From positions 1 to 21,074 of the IMG/VR virus record IMGVR_UViG_3300033571_004948: a DNA stretch of 21,074 bases, one strand, 5' to 3'. The notes beneath the pieces were generated by a model. The model searched no databases and was not told the origin of the DNA. It was given only the letters and a program-made list of their open reading frames with translations. This stretch comes from a virus. Below are positions 1 to 10,888 of this stretch, one piece after another; the first letter of the stretch is position 1; each line of letters begins with the position of its first letter. The translations under genes and the position numbers were made by a program.

Positions 1-615
1 ACTTAAAAGAATCTTAGAAGTTTGTCCAGCAGAAATTGTAGGATAAACTGATGTGAAGAATTCTTCAGCCACGTTGTTTGGAATAATTGCAGCTTCGTCA
101 ACGTAAAGTAAGTTTACTGTTTTACCACGAATACCTGATTTGCCTGTTGCTGCAGTAAATACTTTTGATCCATTCTCTAATTCAATGTCACCTTTATTCC
201 AAGTGGTGACACCTTGTTGCATCCAAGTTGGAAGCATCTCATACATTGTTTGATAACGATCTAGAACTTCTCGTGCAGCAGTTGCTTTGTTTGCTAGAAT
301 CGCTACGTTTTTATTTGGTTGAAATAAAGTGTACCAAAGAATGTATGCAGCGGAAGTTGTAGTCTTACCCTGCTGACGTCCTTCCATAAGAATTACACGA
401 CGATTATTATGGATTACGTTTACTTTATTCTTTTGGCAATCGTATAATTTAAATAATTGAAGACCATGATCAATCGTTACGATGTAACAATAGTTCTCAA
501 TGAAGTAAATTGGATCTTGTGAACACTTAATATACTCTTGAATATTATCAGGAGTAAATTCAACTGTTACACCAGCTGCTTTAAGATTCGAATTCGCATT
601 ATAAATTTCAGCCAT
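1..615 (-). CDS. 17: Terminase large subunit gp17, N-terminal ATPase part (cut by window edge)
   Basis: The frame is open from an ATG at 615 to base 1, giving 205 residues with no stop, so the gene continues beyond the window. It is the packaging motor ATPase that pumps DNA into the prohead. Visible features are an adenine-binding-like region around residues 56-62, a Walker A-type loop GRQQGKTT (79-86) like the T4 SRQLGKTT loop, and Walker B LLYVDEAA (169-176), where the acidic pair would coordinate Mg and activate water. The segment VYPTISAGQTSKILLS (190-205) is what normally leads into the coupling motif, so the window cuts just before motif III, and the C-terminal nuclease domain lies outside. 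The start is 3 nt after the gp15 stop, which supports co-translation; the ribosome binding site is weak. Identity is very secure from motif order and the gp13-14-15-17 context. Confidence 0.95.
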   Translation of the reverse strand, partial: MAEIYNANSNLKAAGVTVEFTPDNIQEYIKCSQDPIYFIENYCYIVTIDHGLQLFKLYDCQKNKVNVIHNNRRVILMEGRQQGKTTTSAAYILWYTLFQPNKNVAILANKATAAREVLDRYQTMYEMLPTWMQQGVTTWNKGDIELENGSKVFTAATGKSGIRGKTVNLLYVDEAAIIPNNVAEEFFTSVYPTISAGQTSKILLS

Positions 616-618
616 ATT

Positions 619-1365
619 TTAAAAACCGTCTAACCAACTTTCAACATTAACTGTTGCAGTGGTAACATCACCTTCCGCAGTGTAAATCCTATTTGGATTA
701 CTAAAATTTTGATTTCCGCCAACATTAGCATTAACAGTATCAATAACATTTTTGCCATTAACTGAACCAAATAAATTAACTTTCATTTGAAAATTTAAAG
801 TATGCGTCACAAAACGACGAGTCTGAAAATCTCCATCATACTCATCACTAACAGCAACACTATTTAGAACGATAGGAACATCTATTTTAACATTCATCTC
901 TGGAACAACATTAAGCGTCAGTGTATATTCAGGTGTGAATGTTGGAAGGATCTGTTCAATAATTTGCAATCCATCTTCTTGCGTTTTAGTTAGAACGTAT
1001 AAAGAAATGTCAATGTTATATGGAACTGGTGTATACATTGTAGAAACTGAACCAGAACCGTCACCGCATGCAATTTGTTGCATGCGATTTATTTTACGTG
1101 CTGGATCGTAGTTATATCCAATAATCTCAAAAGACATTCTTGGTAATGTGGTGTACGTATGCTGTTCTAAATTTGGATCAGAATCAATACGAACAATCCA
1201 TTTTTCTTTTGGTGCATATGCCAAAGGAACTTGAAGTCGCTGAATAGTATTTCCTGTTACAGAATCACCTTGTTTGCGATCGATATAAATGTCGCTAAAA
1301 AGTGTACCGAATCCTACGATACACTTTCTAATGATTCCGTGATAGAAAACATTACTATTTAACAT
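619..1365 (-). CDS. 15: Tail completion and sheath stabiliser protein gp15
   Basis: This 248-residue protein matches T4 gp15 (272 aa), the hexameric terminator that caps the tail tube and sheath and docks the tail to the neck. Shared features include the N-terminal FYHGIIRKCIVGFGTLFSDI pattern (T4 begins with a similar FYN...RRY...GDLFSNI), the central TPVPYNIDISLYVLTKTQED followed by IIEQILPTFTP (T4 has FQIVEQILPYFQP), and a DEYDGDFQTRRF stretch matching a T4 DEAIDGDNLSRRR region. I chose the ATG at 1365, 2 nt after the stop of the upstream fibre gene, because it matches where T4 gp15 begins. In-frame starts further upstream (ATG at 1377, TTG at 1398) would overlap that gene. It lies directly upstream of gp17. 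The family assignment rests on remembered T4 sequence rather than an alignment. Confidence 0.88.
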   Translation of the reverse strand: MLNSNVFYHGIIRKCIVGFGTLFSDIYIDRKQGDSVTGNTIQRLQVPLAYAPKEKWIVRIDSDPNLEQHTYTTLPRMSFEIIGYNYDPARKINRMQQIACGDGSGSVSTMYTPVPYNIDISLYVLTKTQEDGLQIIEQILPTFTPEYTLTLNVVPEMNVKIDVPIVLNSVAVSDEYDGDFQTRRFVTHTLNFQMKVNLFGSVNGKNVIDTVNANVGGNQNFSNPNRIYTAEGDVTTATVNVESWLDGF

Positions 1366-1367
1366 TA

Positions 1368-4097
1368 TTAATCCCATCCACCGTTGCTTGATTGCCAAGC
1401 ACCGTCTGTAAAGATCAATGTACTCATGTTCACATCAGGTATATTTTCAAAAGGATAGTAGTCAATAGTTGTATTTAACGCACCGTCAACACGAGCGTTA
1501 GCAACATTTACCCAAATAGCATCTTTTGTCGTTCCATTCTGTCTAACCAAATACATAATCTGTCCTTCTACACCGTCTGCTAATGTGTAAGCACCGTCTG
1601 CTAGTTTGTTAATAGTTTTAGTTAGGTCAATAGCAACTGGTGTTTCCTGTACTACACCCATAACCGTAATGGTAATTATAGTACCTGGTGTACCGCCAAT
1701 TTCACCACTGTCGATTGTACCTATTACATCGTTAACTGTAACAGGGTCATCAGCAGTAATGCTAGTGAAAGCAGATATTTGTCCGCCACCCACTAAAACG
1801 CTAAACTGAACACCACTTCTTACAAATGGACCATATGTACCATCAGTTAGACCAGTTTGCCCAAAATTATGCACTAGTGAAGCAAGAGCACCTGTAGTGG
1901 TTGGCAAAATTGGACCATTTTTAGACACAGTAGTTATGCCAGGATAAGCAGTTGTTTGTACTGTGTTATCTGGGAATGTTAAACCACCAGTAGCGTCAAA
2001 CTCCCAAACATTAATACTTTCTCCAGGAGTGGTAATTTGTATTCTACCATTAGTGGTAGTGCGGACATTGTGGTCGTCTGTTCCTAAAAAGATACTGGTC
2101 TCTGACAAATCGCCTGTGGTCAAATGTAGGTGATGGGCATCACTAAAAGTAGGCGCATCTTCGTTGAACACCAAGCTCTCCACACCTATAGTTGCGCTAT
2201 CGTATACATTGTTTGTAGGTGACACACGAACCGTGAATTCGTAGTCGTCGCTGTCTACTACAAAACTAATTGGACCATCATTGCTGGCACCACCTTCATT
2301 TAGTGTTAATGAACCAGAGTTTGGAGTTGCTATGTTTGCAGATGTTGGATGAATCCACCAGTATAGTGTTTGGTTAGCATTAGCTTCTGAATAGACAGAA
2401 ATTTGAACTGTATCGCCAACCTGTGGATTAATTACATACCAGTTTAGGTTTATACCATTTTCTGTAGAATTGTAGTTACCACCGCCTTTGATCACCAACT
2501 TCTGACTTGCTACATCTGGGTTTGCTGGAGTTAGCTCGATAGTTGGATTGCTAGTAACAATAGCTTCTGAGATTTTACCACCATCAGGTAGAATTAAATC
2601 GCCAGCTGTATCAAACTTCCAAACTTTACCCTCTACATTAATACCTTTACCTGGAGTAACACTCGCTGCGTAGTCATAACTGGTAATAGTCATTGGCCAT
2701 GCTTGTTCAGCGGTTAGCGTAATAGAATTATCAAATGTAATAAATCCGCTGGTAATAAAAGCGTCAGTATTCCAACCTGTAATTAATCTAGTGTCACCAT
2801 TGGCAAATGTTACAGTAGCGTATGTATTTGGATCATTAGTGCCAGAACCAATCCAATCATTGGCTTCTAATACACTTGTAGGAATAAAATCAATACCACT
2901 AACCTCATTTAAACTTGGAGTAGAGTTATTGGCATCTTGTTCTAGTGTTAAAGTTTCACCCTCGAAAGTGCCAGTAATTGTGATTAATTTACCAAGCACA
3001 GTTGCGCCAGTGCTGTCCACAATGTCACCACCTGTTGGTAGTTTTAATTTACCATCAGCACCAAACTCATAATTAGTATCATCAATGGCAATGGTCACAT
3101 TACCACTTGACGCAGGTACATAATTTGCGCTCTGTATAGTCAAAGGATATGTAAGTTCTGCCAATGCTGGGTTGTCTCCCTCGTAGGTAACACCCCAATA
3201 GGTTTCACCGTCAATTACTCCAGAAACTGTTCTCGTTGCTCCACCATTAGTGAATGTAATAATCCAGCCTGCCTGCACTTGATTAGTATCGGTATTTTTA
3301 GGAATTTCTAATACACTGGCACCACCAACATAGTCTACTGTATCACCCGCATCATTTAAAGGAACATTGATAATAGTACCAGTAGTGCTTACACTTGCTT
3401 CACTTTGTATAGTACCGTCTCCAGGTAATCCTAAAACCCCTTGACTGTTAAATATCCAAAATTTGCTAGCATCAGAATCTGCATTGGTTACAATGCCAAA
3501 ATTAGTATCGCTAAAAACTACTAGTCCAGGTTCGCTTTCACCTATTGCACCTCCACTACCACCTGGTAATCTAAAAAAGCCATTATTATCAAATGTCCAA
3601 GTGCGTGTTTCACCATCAACACCAAAATCTGTAGTAATAGTTACTCTGTCATTAGTATCGCTGACACGAACATTGTTTAACTCACCACCTAAGAATAGGT
3701 CAGTTGTTGATTGATCTATCAGACCACCAGCACGAATGTGAATGTGGTTAGGTTCTCCACCTGTTGGATCAATAATAAGATATTGATCGTTGGTAAAAAC
3801 ACCACTTTCTGCTTCATCATCGCTACCACGATATAATACCGTGTCTGGAATCAATTTGATAGTGTCACGTTTTAATCCATCGCCACTGTCAGCATTTCCT
3901 CCATAGAACACACCCTTGCTTAATACTTTGCTTTTAAGATTTGTTCTAACACCATCAAACATTAAAAGTTCTAGAACACCATTATCTAAATTTTCATAAA
4001 TTCCAATTTCACCTCTAGGGCGAATTTCTTCACTTACATTGTTGTTAGCGTCGTCGCCATCAATTTTGTTAACTGTTATTCTGCGTACTATTGTCAT
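1368..4097 (-). CDS. Large fibre-like virion protein with repeated W-x-F/LP motifs
   Basis: This 909-residue protein has no signal peptide or membrane segment and is rich in Gly, Thr, Asp and Asn, as in beta-structured tail fibres. Residues 1-52 contain RPRGEIGIYENLDNG and LELLMFDGVRTN, resembling the small N-terminal folds (Mtd-N-like) that attach fibres. A motif of Trp/Tyr-x-Phe, about three residues, Gly-x-Leu-x-Leu-Pro then Gly-Gly occurs five times (about residues 167, 214, 343, 493 and 698). An HxH...LFLG...NVR...ITT block occurs at 118-156 and 656-690, and a module of roughly 120 residues is duplicated at 241-359 and 369-510. The C-terminal 190 residues are unique and end in GAWQSSNGGWD. 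An AAGGAC ribosome binding site precedes the start. It lies between the collagen-like gene and gp15. A tail fibre or baseplate appendage is likely; receptor binding is inference. Confidence 0.75.
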   Translation of the reverse strand: MTIVRRITVNKIDGDDANNNVSEEIRPRGEIGIYENLDNGVLELLMFDGVRTNLKSKVLSKGVFYGGNADSGDGLKRDTIKLIPDTVLYRGSDDEAESGVFTNDQYLIIDPTGGEPNHIHIRAGGLIDQSTTDLFLGGELNNVRVSDTNDRVTITTDFGVDGETRTWTFDNNGFFRLPGGSGGAIGESEPGLVVFSDTNFGIVTNADSDASKFWIFNSQGVLGLPGDGTIQSEASVSTTGTIINVPLNDAGDTVDYVGGASVLEIPKNTDTNQVQAGWIITFTNGGATRTVSGVIDGETYWGVTYEGDNPALAELTYPLTIQSANYVPASSGNVTIAIDDTNYEFGADGKLKLPTGGDIVDSTGATVLGKLITITGTFEGETLTLEQDANNSTPSLNEVSGIDFIPTSVLEANDWIGSGTNDPNTYATVTFANGDTRLITGWNTDAFITSGFITFDNSITLTAEQAWPMTITSYDYAASVTPGKGINVEGKVWKFDTAGDLILPDGGKISEAIVTSNPTIELTPANPDVASQKLVIKGGGNYNSTENGINLNWYVINPQVGDTVQISVYSEANANQTLYWWIHPTSANIATPNSGSLTLNEGGASNDGPISFVVDSDDYEFTVRVSPTNNVYDSATIGVESLVFNEDAPTFSDAHHLHLTTGDLSETSIFLGTDDHNVRTTTNGRIQITTPGESINVWEFDATGGLTFPDNTVQTTAYPGITTVSKNGPILPTTTGALASLVHNFGQTGLTDGTYGPFVRSGVQFSVLVGGGQISAFTSITADDPVTVNDVIGTIDSGEIGGTPGTIITITVMGVVQETPVAIDLTKTINKLADGAYTLADGVEGQIMYLVRQNGTTKDAIWVNVANARVDGALNTTIDYYPFENIPDVNMSTLIFTDGAWQSSNGGWD
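2568..3377 (-). repeat. Diverged tandem duplication of a ~120-residue module in the 909-aa fibre protein
   Basis: Residues 241-359 and 369-510 of the encoded protein follow the same order: a WI segment, ATRTVSG or DTRLITG, a YPLTIQSANY or WPMTITSYDY strand, then the YEFGADGKLKLP or WKFDTAGDLILP motif. Divergence shows it is not a recent copy. The pairing was made by eye. Confidence 0.6.
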
Positions 4098-5186
4098 TTT
4101 ATTTGTCCTTAATTAATCGTAGAGTTCTGAACCGTAAAACACTGTAGCAGACCACTGCACTTTTAGTGTACTATTGTCATGATCTAAACGACGATATCTA
4201 ATGCGACCTTCTGAAGTCACATACCATAAGTCATCATTTTCACCATCTGAAGAACCACTTTGAACTTCGGTGTGAGTAATATTTTGTTCACCATCATCGT
4301 CTACTATATGTATAGTTCCTATCCAAGTGCTATCGCCAGTATAAGCGTGGTATTTAATAATAGCACCACGGAAGTTTTCGCTGCTACCTGGTAAATCATT
4401 TTTGTCCCACCAAGTTAATGGTTCCCCACCTACAAGGGTTCTATAGTAAATTGTACCTTCACCAACTGGAAATCTAACTCCATCGTCCAAATAAATGTTT
4501 ACATGATCAGACCCCCAGCCAGCGACGGAACCAGTAGCCCAATCGTCTTCATTTAATGAAACCTGTACACGATAATAAGTAGTACCGTTTTCTAATTCTA
4601 TGAGCTCATCACGATTTGCACCTTCAACGTTAAGTCGAACATTACGAGTATCGTTTGAATTGCTTACTGTTGTAGTAGTGATTGTATTGCTTAATTCTTT
4701 AGAAGTTACGCTAACTGCTTTGTAACCGTAAACTTCTTCAATTCTGCGATTGCCTGGACTTGTTAGTTTAACACGACCAGTACCTTCTGCACTATCAAGT
4801 GTTGTGCCATCAGAGAATGTAATACCATCAACTCCATCACCGCCAATAATGTTGATGTGTGATATAGCATTGGTAACAGTTCGTTCTTCTGTGCTAGGTC
4901 CATAGATATAACCACTAATTATTTGACTACCACTGTCTGGTCCAGATCCACTAGTACCAATAGCGGTACTTGAGTTACCTGTAACAAGTAGACCAAATAT
5001 ACCGTCATTATAGACAAAACTGTATGATGAACCTGCGCCAAACGCTGCTTCTCCATCCGCTACAGTTTCGCCATTGTTGTAATTAATTTCATTTGCGAAA
5101 GAACTGTTGATGTAGTTACCAGTGTCGTACTCATCAAATCCACCATCACCGATTGAATTAGTTGGCCAAGGGAGTGTGGGAGGAGT

Positions 5187-5576
5187 TCCTGATACTTCAA
5201 GATTATAGACTTCTCCTAAAATTGAAACGTTGGTGACTGTTAAAGTAATGTCATTTTCTGGTGTAGTACCACCAGTAAGATTGTTTCCTGATAGAGTTAT
5301 TACATCACCTATTGCATAATTAAGCCCCAAGTTGCCAATAGAAACACTATTATTTGCTTGTACATTTAATATAGTCAATCCACTACCTGGCATGTTAGTG
5401 CCTGTTCGTGCAGTATAACCAACCAATTCTAAACTTGGAACACTCACTCCTTCAATAATTTCAAAACTACCAACTACGCCATTAGGTGCGTCAGTAATTC
5501 TAACAACTGCATCATTTTCTGGTGTAGTGCCTCCAAGGTCTGTGCCTAATATTTTAACTCTATGTCCAAATTTGTA
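5187..5576 (-). repeat. Two copies of a GGTTPEND beta domain
   Basis: Encoded residues 1045-1091 and 1130-1174 share the order Tyr, Gly-His/Asp, Ile-x-Gly, GGTTPEND, hydrophobic strand with VT or IT, then a short Gly loop. At DNA level the GGTTPEND codons are nearly identical, reading tcattttctggtgtagt on the plus strand near 5251 and 5513. This looks like an old tandem duplication. Confidence 0.65.
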
Positions 5577-7733
5577 ACCACTGCCACCTGCATTGTTTGC
5601 TGCTAGGAGTGCCTGAAACGTATATGGACCAGTCGGGAAAATAAAGATATTAGGGCTTACTTGGATTTGCCATCCATACTCTTGAGGGGTCACACTAGTA
5701 ACAGTAAAGGTTGTACCATTGTAAGTCATTTTACCGCCAACAGGAATACTTGCAGCATCAGAGCTAGTAGTGTGTATACTGTTGCTACCGTCGCTTTCTG
5801 CTCTTTGATCTACTGTTACAGTAGATAATCTTCCAACTATATAATCTCCATATTGAGTAGCAACAATATCAAATGTTGCACCGCTACCAGTCGGAGTTGC
5901 TGCTGTAGTTGGACCACCATTTAGTGTAGGTATATAGTTTCCATAAAACTCAAAGTCAGTGGCTACTCCGTTTGCGGCATCTGCTAGGCTTGGATAGTTG
6001 TCATAGAACGCTGCCTTCATAGCGTCAACTGATCGGTATTGTCCTGCAACACCATTTTCTAGAATTACATTATCAATAACTGATTCAGCAAATGCCACAA
6101 TATCGCCAATCGATTTCTCTCCGTTGACATCACCTACAACTACAAACATCGCTAGAATATCACTATCACCTACACCACCTACTTCAAAGAAGTCATCATT
6201 GCTATCTTCTGTGATTCCAATTTCAGTCACTGCTGGTTTGTTTATAACAACCTTAGTAACATTTCGTGTGTCAGTTTGTCCGTTACTGTGGAAGCCACCG
6301 TATGCAATTTGTAGACCTTTATATGCCGTACCAATGTTTGCTGGAATTGTAACTGTAGGTAATCCTTGTTCACCGCCACCTAATACCGAATTGCCATTGC
6401 TGTCTACAATGTCACCACCTACAGGTAGTTTTAGTCTTGTAGTACCACCCACATGTTCAAAATCAAAGTCTTTACCACCCTCGCCTGTGTTGACTTCAAT
6501 GTGAACACCTGAATTATCAACCCATACATAGTTATTGGTGCTTTCTAACTGTACGTATTCGTCACCAACGATGTTAACAAAATCACCACTGCTACTAATC
6601 TCATTGTCATCGAATGTAATATTGCCAGTGTTAGCATCACCACCGCCTGTTGAGTTAATGACCAGCGAATTATTAATAAAATCAAACGCAATGTTGTCGC
6701 CTGGTAGAATTTCAGTAAAGCTATTGAAATTAATTACGGAATATAACTGACTGCCTGTATAAACGGTGCTGCCGATACTATCGCCCAAAGTAATTACAGT
6801 CTGGTCGCGACCCTCATCGTAGGCAACATTAGTGACTAAAAAGAAGTATTGAGGGAAAAAATCTATAGAAGCGGTCGACCAAACCCTTTCACCTACATCA
6901 AACAGATTGGTACTGTCACCGCCAACGGTAATAGTGTTGGCAGTATTATCATATGTCATTACCGTCGATGCCACTGAACTAGGTCCACGGGCTTTGTTGC
7001 CTATTACTGAATTACCATCGGCATTAATAATATCTCCACCTGCGGGCAGTTGTAGTTTACCATCACCTCGGAAGTCCCAACCGTGTCTAACAGTTTCACC
7101 TGTGCGATCAAATGCGCTAATAGTTACAGCACTACGATTTTCGTTCAGCCAGTTTAATGCAAATCGTGCCCATTCTCCACTTTGAGTGCCAGAGTTAGTA
7201 TACAAACGAGCAAATGCTTCATCTTCATTAATTGGCATATTAATCCAACGAATGCTGGTTGTACCATCAGCACAATCTTGTACGAATCTACCACCAGTAG
7301 TACCTGTTGTGATATCACCAGGAGCAGTTAATGTTCCATTTTTACCTAATACCCAAGTATAACTGTTATCATCACCGACGCTATTATTTAATAAAATACC
7401 TTGATTTTTTTCAAACGAAATAGTTGAACTGTATAAAAAATCAGTATCAGGAGTAGGAGCATTATCTGTGTTAGTCCATCCCAAACCAGTACCAACTTCA
7501 GGTAATGTTAGCTTACCATCTGGAGTAAATGCCCATTCGTTTCTAGGACCAGCTCCACCCATTAAAATACTAACAGGAGTTTGTGTTATATTAGAACCTA
7601 CAAGCAACGTACCGTTATAGTAAGTGTTGGTAATTCTTTGTCCATCAGCATTTTCAACACCAGAAGATCCTGTGACTGTAATATCGGTAAATGTGACAGA
7701 ATTAGTTGTGTTTAAATCTTGGTCGAATGAAGT

Positions 7734-7907
7734 TCCATCTGCACCAGCTGGACCAGTTTCACCTTGAATACCTTGAATGCCTTGTGGTCCAGTTGGTCCT
7801 TGTGGTCCAGATGGACCAGTTTCACCTTGAATACCTTGAATGCCTTGTGGTCCAGTTGGTCCTTGTGGTCCAACTTCTCCTTGTATACCTGGATTACCTT
7901 GTGGTCC
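7734..7907 (-). repeat. Collagen-like Gly-X-Y tract, second block of the 1531-aa protein
   Basis: About 19 triplets encode GPQGxxG and GIQGIQGETGP units, residues 268-325. Within it a unit of roughly 54 nt (GPxGPQGPTGPQGIQGIQGE) occurs twice almost identically, which suggests recent slippage or unequal recombination. Confidence 0.9.
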
Positions 7908-8075
7908 TACGATTTGACCAATGTTATTCCATTCAGCATCTGTTAAATTCCAGAACCATAGGTTACCCCCACCTTCTGTAACAATCCATCCGTGCCCAGC
8001 AAAGTCTCCTGAATCTTCTGGTGCGGCAGGTAAATCTGCTATTAGTGCTTTAGTTCCTTGTAATGTTACTGCAAC

Positions 8076-8285
8076 ACCTTCGGCACCAGTGTCACCTTTT
8101 GGACCAGGTGCTCCTTGCGGTCCAGTTGGTCCTTGTGGTCCAGTTGCACCTTGAATACCTTGTGGACCAGTAGCACCAGTTTCACCTTGAATACCTTGTG
8201 GTCCAGTAGCACCAGTAGCACCTTGTGGTCCAGTAGCACCTTGTGGTCCAGCTGGTCCTTGTGGTCCTGGTGTTCCATCTAACCC
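8076..8285 (-). repeat. Collagen-like Gly-X-Y tract, first block of the 1531-aa protein
   Basis: About 23 uninterrupted Gly-X-Y triplets (residues 142-211) are dominated by GPQGATGPQG and GIQGETGATG units. Proline is mostly in the X position and Gln, Thr or Ala in Y, as in bacterial and phage collagens that lack hydroxyproline. Confidence 0.92.
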
Positions 8286-8288
8286 TGT

Positions 8289-9856
<1,568 letters not shown>

Positions 9857-9858
9857 GG

Positions 9859-10824
9859 TTAGCCTATAAAAAAGTCTAATGGCGCAGACTTGTTCATCAA
9901 ACTATCTTCTAATTCTTTAACCTCAGAAGATGCTTCATCGTAAAGTTTGTCGCCATCTAGAGTTACACCGCCTGGAAGTTGCAAACCAGAAAACTTTTTA
10001 AGATTAGTCGCCCATTGTTTTTTAAATAACGCTGTAACGTAATGCTTTAACCAAGACTCATTCCAAACTTTGGTGAACTCAGCAGGGTCTAGAGCACGGT
10101 ATCCTTGAACAATAATATAATCACCAAACACCACATCTGTGTCCCAATTTAAATCCAAATACAAACGATTTGTACGACGATTAAATCTAAACATCTGATG
10201 TCCATTTAGCTCTAAATCTAATAATGCCAAATGTCCCATAACAGTTTTATAGTAAATAATAGAAGTAGAAGTTAAATCGTACAAGTCATTTAAACGTAAC
10301 TGATATTGTAAATCAAAAATGTTCTTTGACGATGATGCCATACCAATAGAAAGAACTTTAGTTACACCGTAAACTAAGTCTGGAATAGCGATATATTTAA
10401 GATCGTATTCACGTAGGATTACTGGGGTTGTTCCAAGAACAGCAGTTTGACCAGAAGCAGAACCAGTAATAGTTTCTCCAGCAACAAATGTACCGTTGAC
10501 TTTTTTAACTAATAATAGAGTTCCTGTTGAAACTCTAGTAGTTTCACGAACCACTTCTGCTGTCGCCCCAGAGATTGCGCCTGTAACTATCTCAGCAAGA
10601 ACAAAGTTCTGTGCTACTGCAGTTGTAAGATTTATTTCAGAAGCACGAATTTGATGCTTCATGTAAATTTGTTCACTACCATCATAGTGATACTGTCGCC
10701 AATATTCTAGCGCTTCGTCTAAACGATCTTCTAGTTGCTCATCGTCAACGTTAATCTCGAGCACAGGTGCTCCCAACGCACGAAGCGCATATTGTTTTAA
10801 ATCTTCTCTAGATCCGACAGCCAT
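9859..10824 (-). CDS. 13: Neck protein gp13 (head completion) with inserted beta-rich segment
   Basis: This 321-residue protein is the partner of gp14 in the neck. Homology to T4 gp13 (309 aa) is visible in the N-terminal EDLKQYALRALGAPVLEINV and DEALEYWRQYHYDG stretches, in IIVQGYRALDP, in the WLKHYVTALFKKQW helix, in LPGGVTLDG (T4 LPGGVTIDG), and in the C-terminal PLDFFIG end. Residues about 69-136 are not part of that pattern. They form a Gly/Thr/Ala-rich insertion with two related units, VTGAISGATAEVV and TFVAGETITGSASGQTAVL, of a kind found as add-on domains in many phage structural proteins. Without it the protein would be about 253 residues. An AGGATTA ribosome binding site precedes the start. 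The upstream gap holds an AT-rich hairpin. Confidence 0.93.
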   Translation of the reverse strand: MAVGSREDLKQYALRALGAPVLEINVDDEQLEDRLDEALEYWRQYHYDGSEQIYMKHQIRASEINLTTAVAQNFVLAEIVTGAISGATAEVVRETTRVSTGTLLLVKKVNGTFVAGETITGSASGQTAVLGTTPVILREYDLKYIAIPDLVYGVTKVLSIGMASSSKNIFDLQYQLRLNDLYDLTSTSIIYYKTVMGHLALLDLELNGHQMFRFNRRTNRLYLDLNWDTDVVFGDYIIVQGYRALDPAEFTKVWNESWLKHYVTALFKKQWATNLKKFSGLQLPGGVTLDGDKLYDEASSEVKELEDSLMNKSAPLDFFIG

Positions 10825-10848
10825 TGATTAATCCTATATTTTATAGAT

Positions 10849-10866
10849 ATCACTATATTTAGTGAT
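10849..10866. other. AT-rich perfect inverted repeat upstream of gp13
   Basis: ATCACTA and TAGTGAT arms (7 bp) flank a 4-nt loop, in the 64-nt gap before gp13. On the minus strand the arm and loop read ACTAAATA, one mismatch from the T4-type late promoter NATAAATA. Low GC and the lack of a U-run argue against a terminator. It could be an operator-like or promoter-associated element, an RNA hairpin shielding the leader, or chance in AT-rich DNA. Confidence 0.4.
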
Positions 10867-10888
10867 TATAAACGGTAGTAATATTACT

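Noticed and set aside
1366-1398. Longer gp15 starting at 1377 or 1398
   Set aside because: These starts (ATG, TTG) overlap the upstream gene and add residues with no counterpart in T4 gp15. The ATG at 1365 fits the homologue and sits just after the stop.
4107-4115. TTAATTAA palindrome before the 909-aa gene as a regulatory site
   Set aside because: It is explained by the TAA stop of the preceding gene and the AAGGAC ribosome binding site; too short and AT-rich to support more.
7706-8154. Plus-strand open frames antisense to the collagen tract
   Set aside because: The Gly-X-Y codon periodicity leaves other frames free of stops. The predicted products are low-complexity shadows of the real minus-strand gene. 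The same applies at 13421-13792 and 14107-14310.
8066-8278. Alternative minus-strand frame inside the collagen tract
   Set aside because: It reads HKV/LDHK repeats, a frame-shifted version of the Gly-X-Y coding. The in-frame 1531-residue protein explains the DNA.
7734-8285. CRISPR-like short direct repeats
   Set aside because: The repeats are multiples of 9 nt encoding Gly-X-Y triplets inside a long reading frame, with no unique spacers of constant length.
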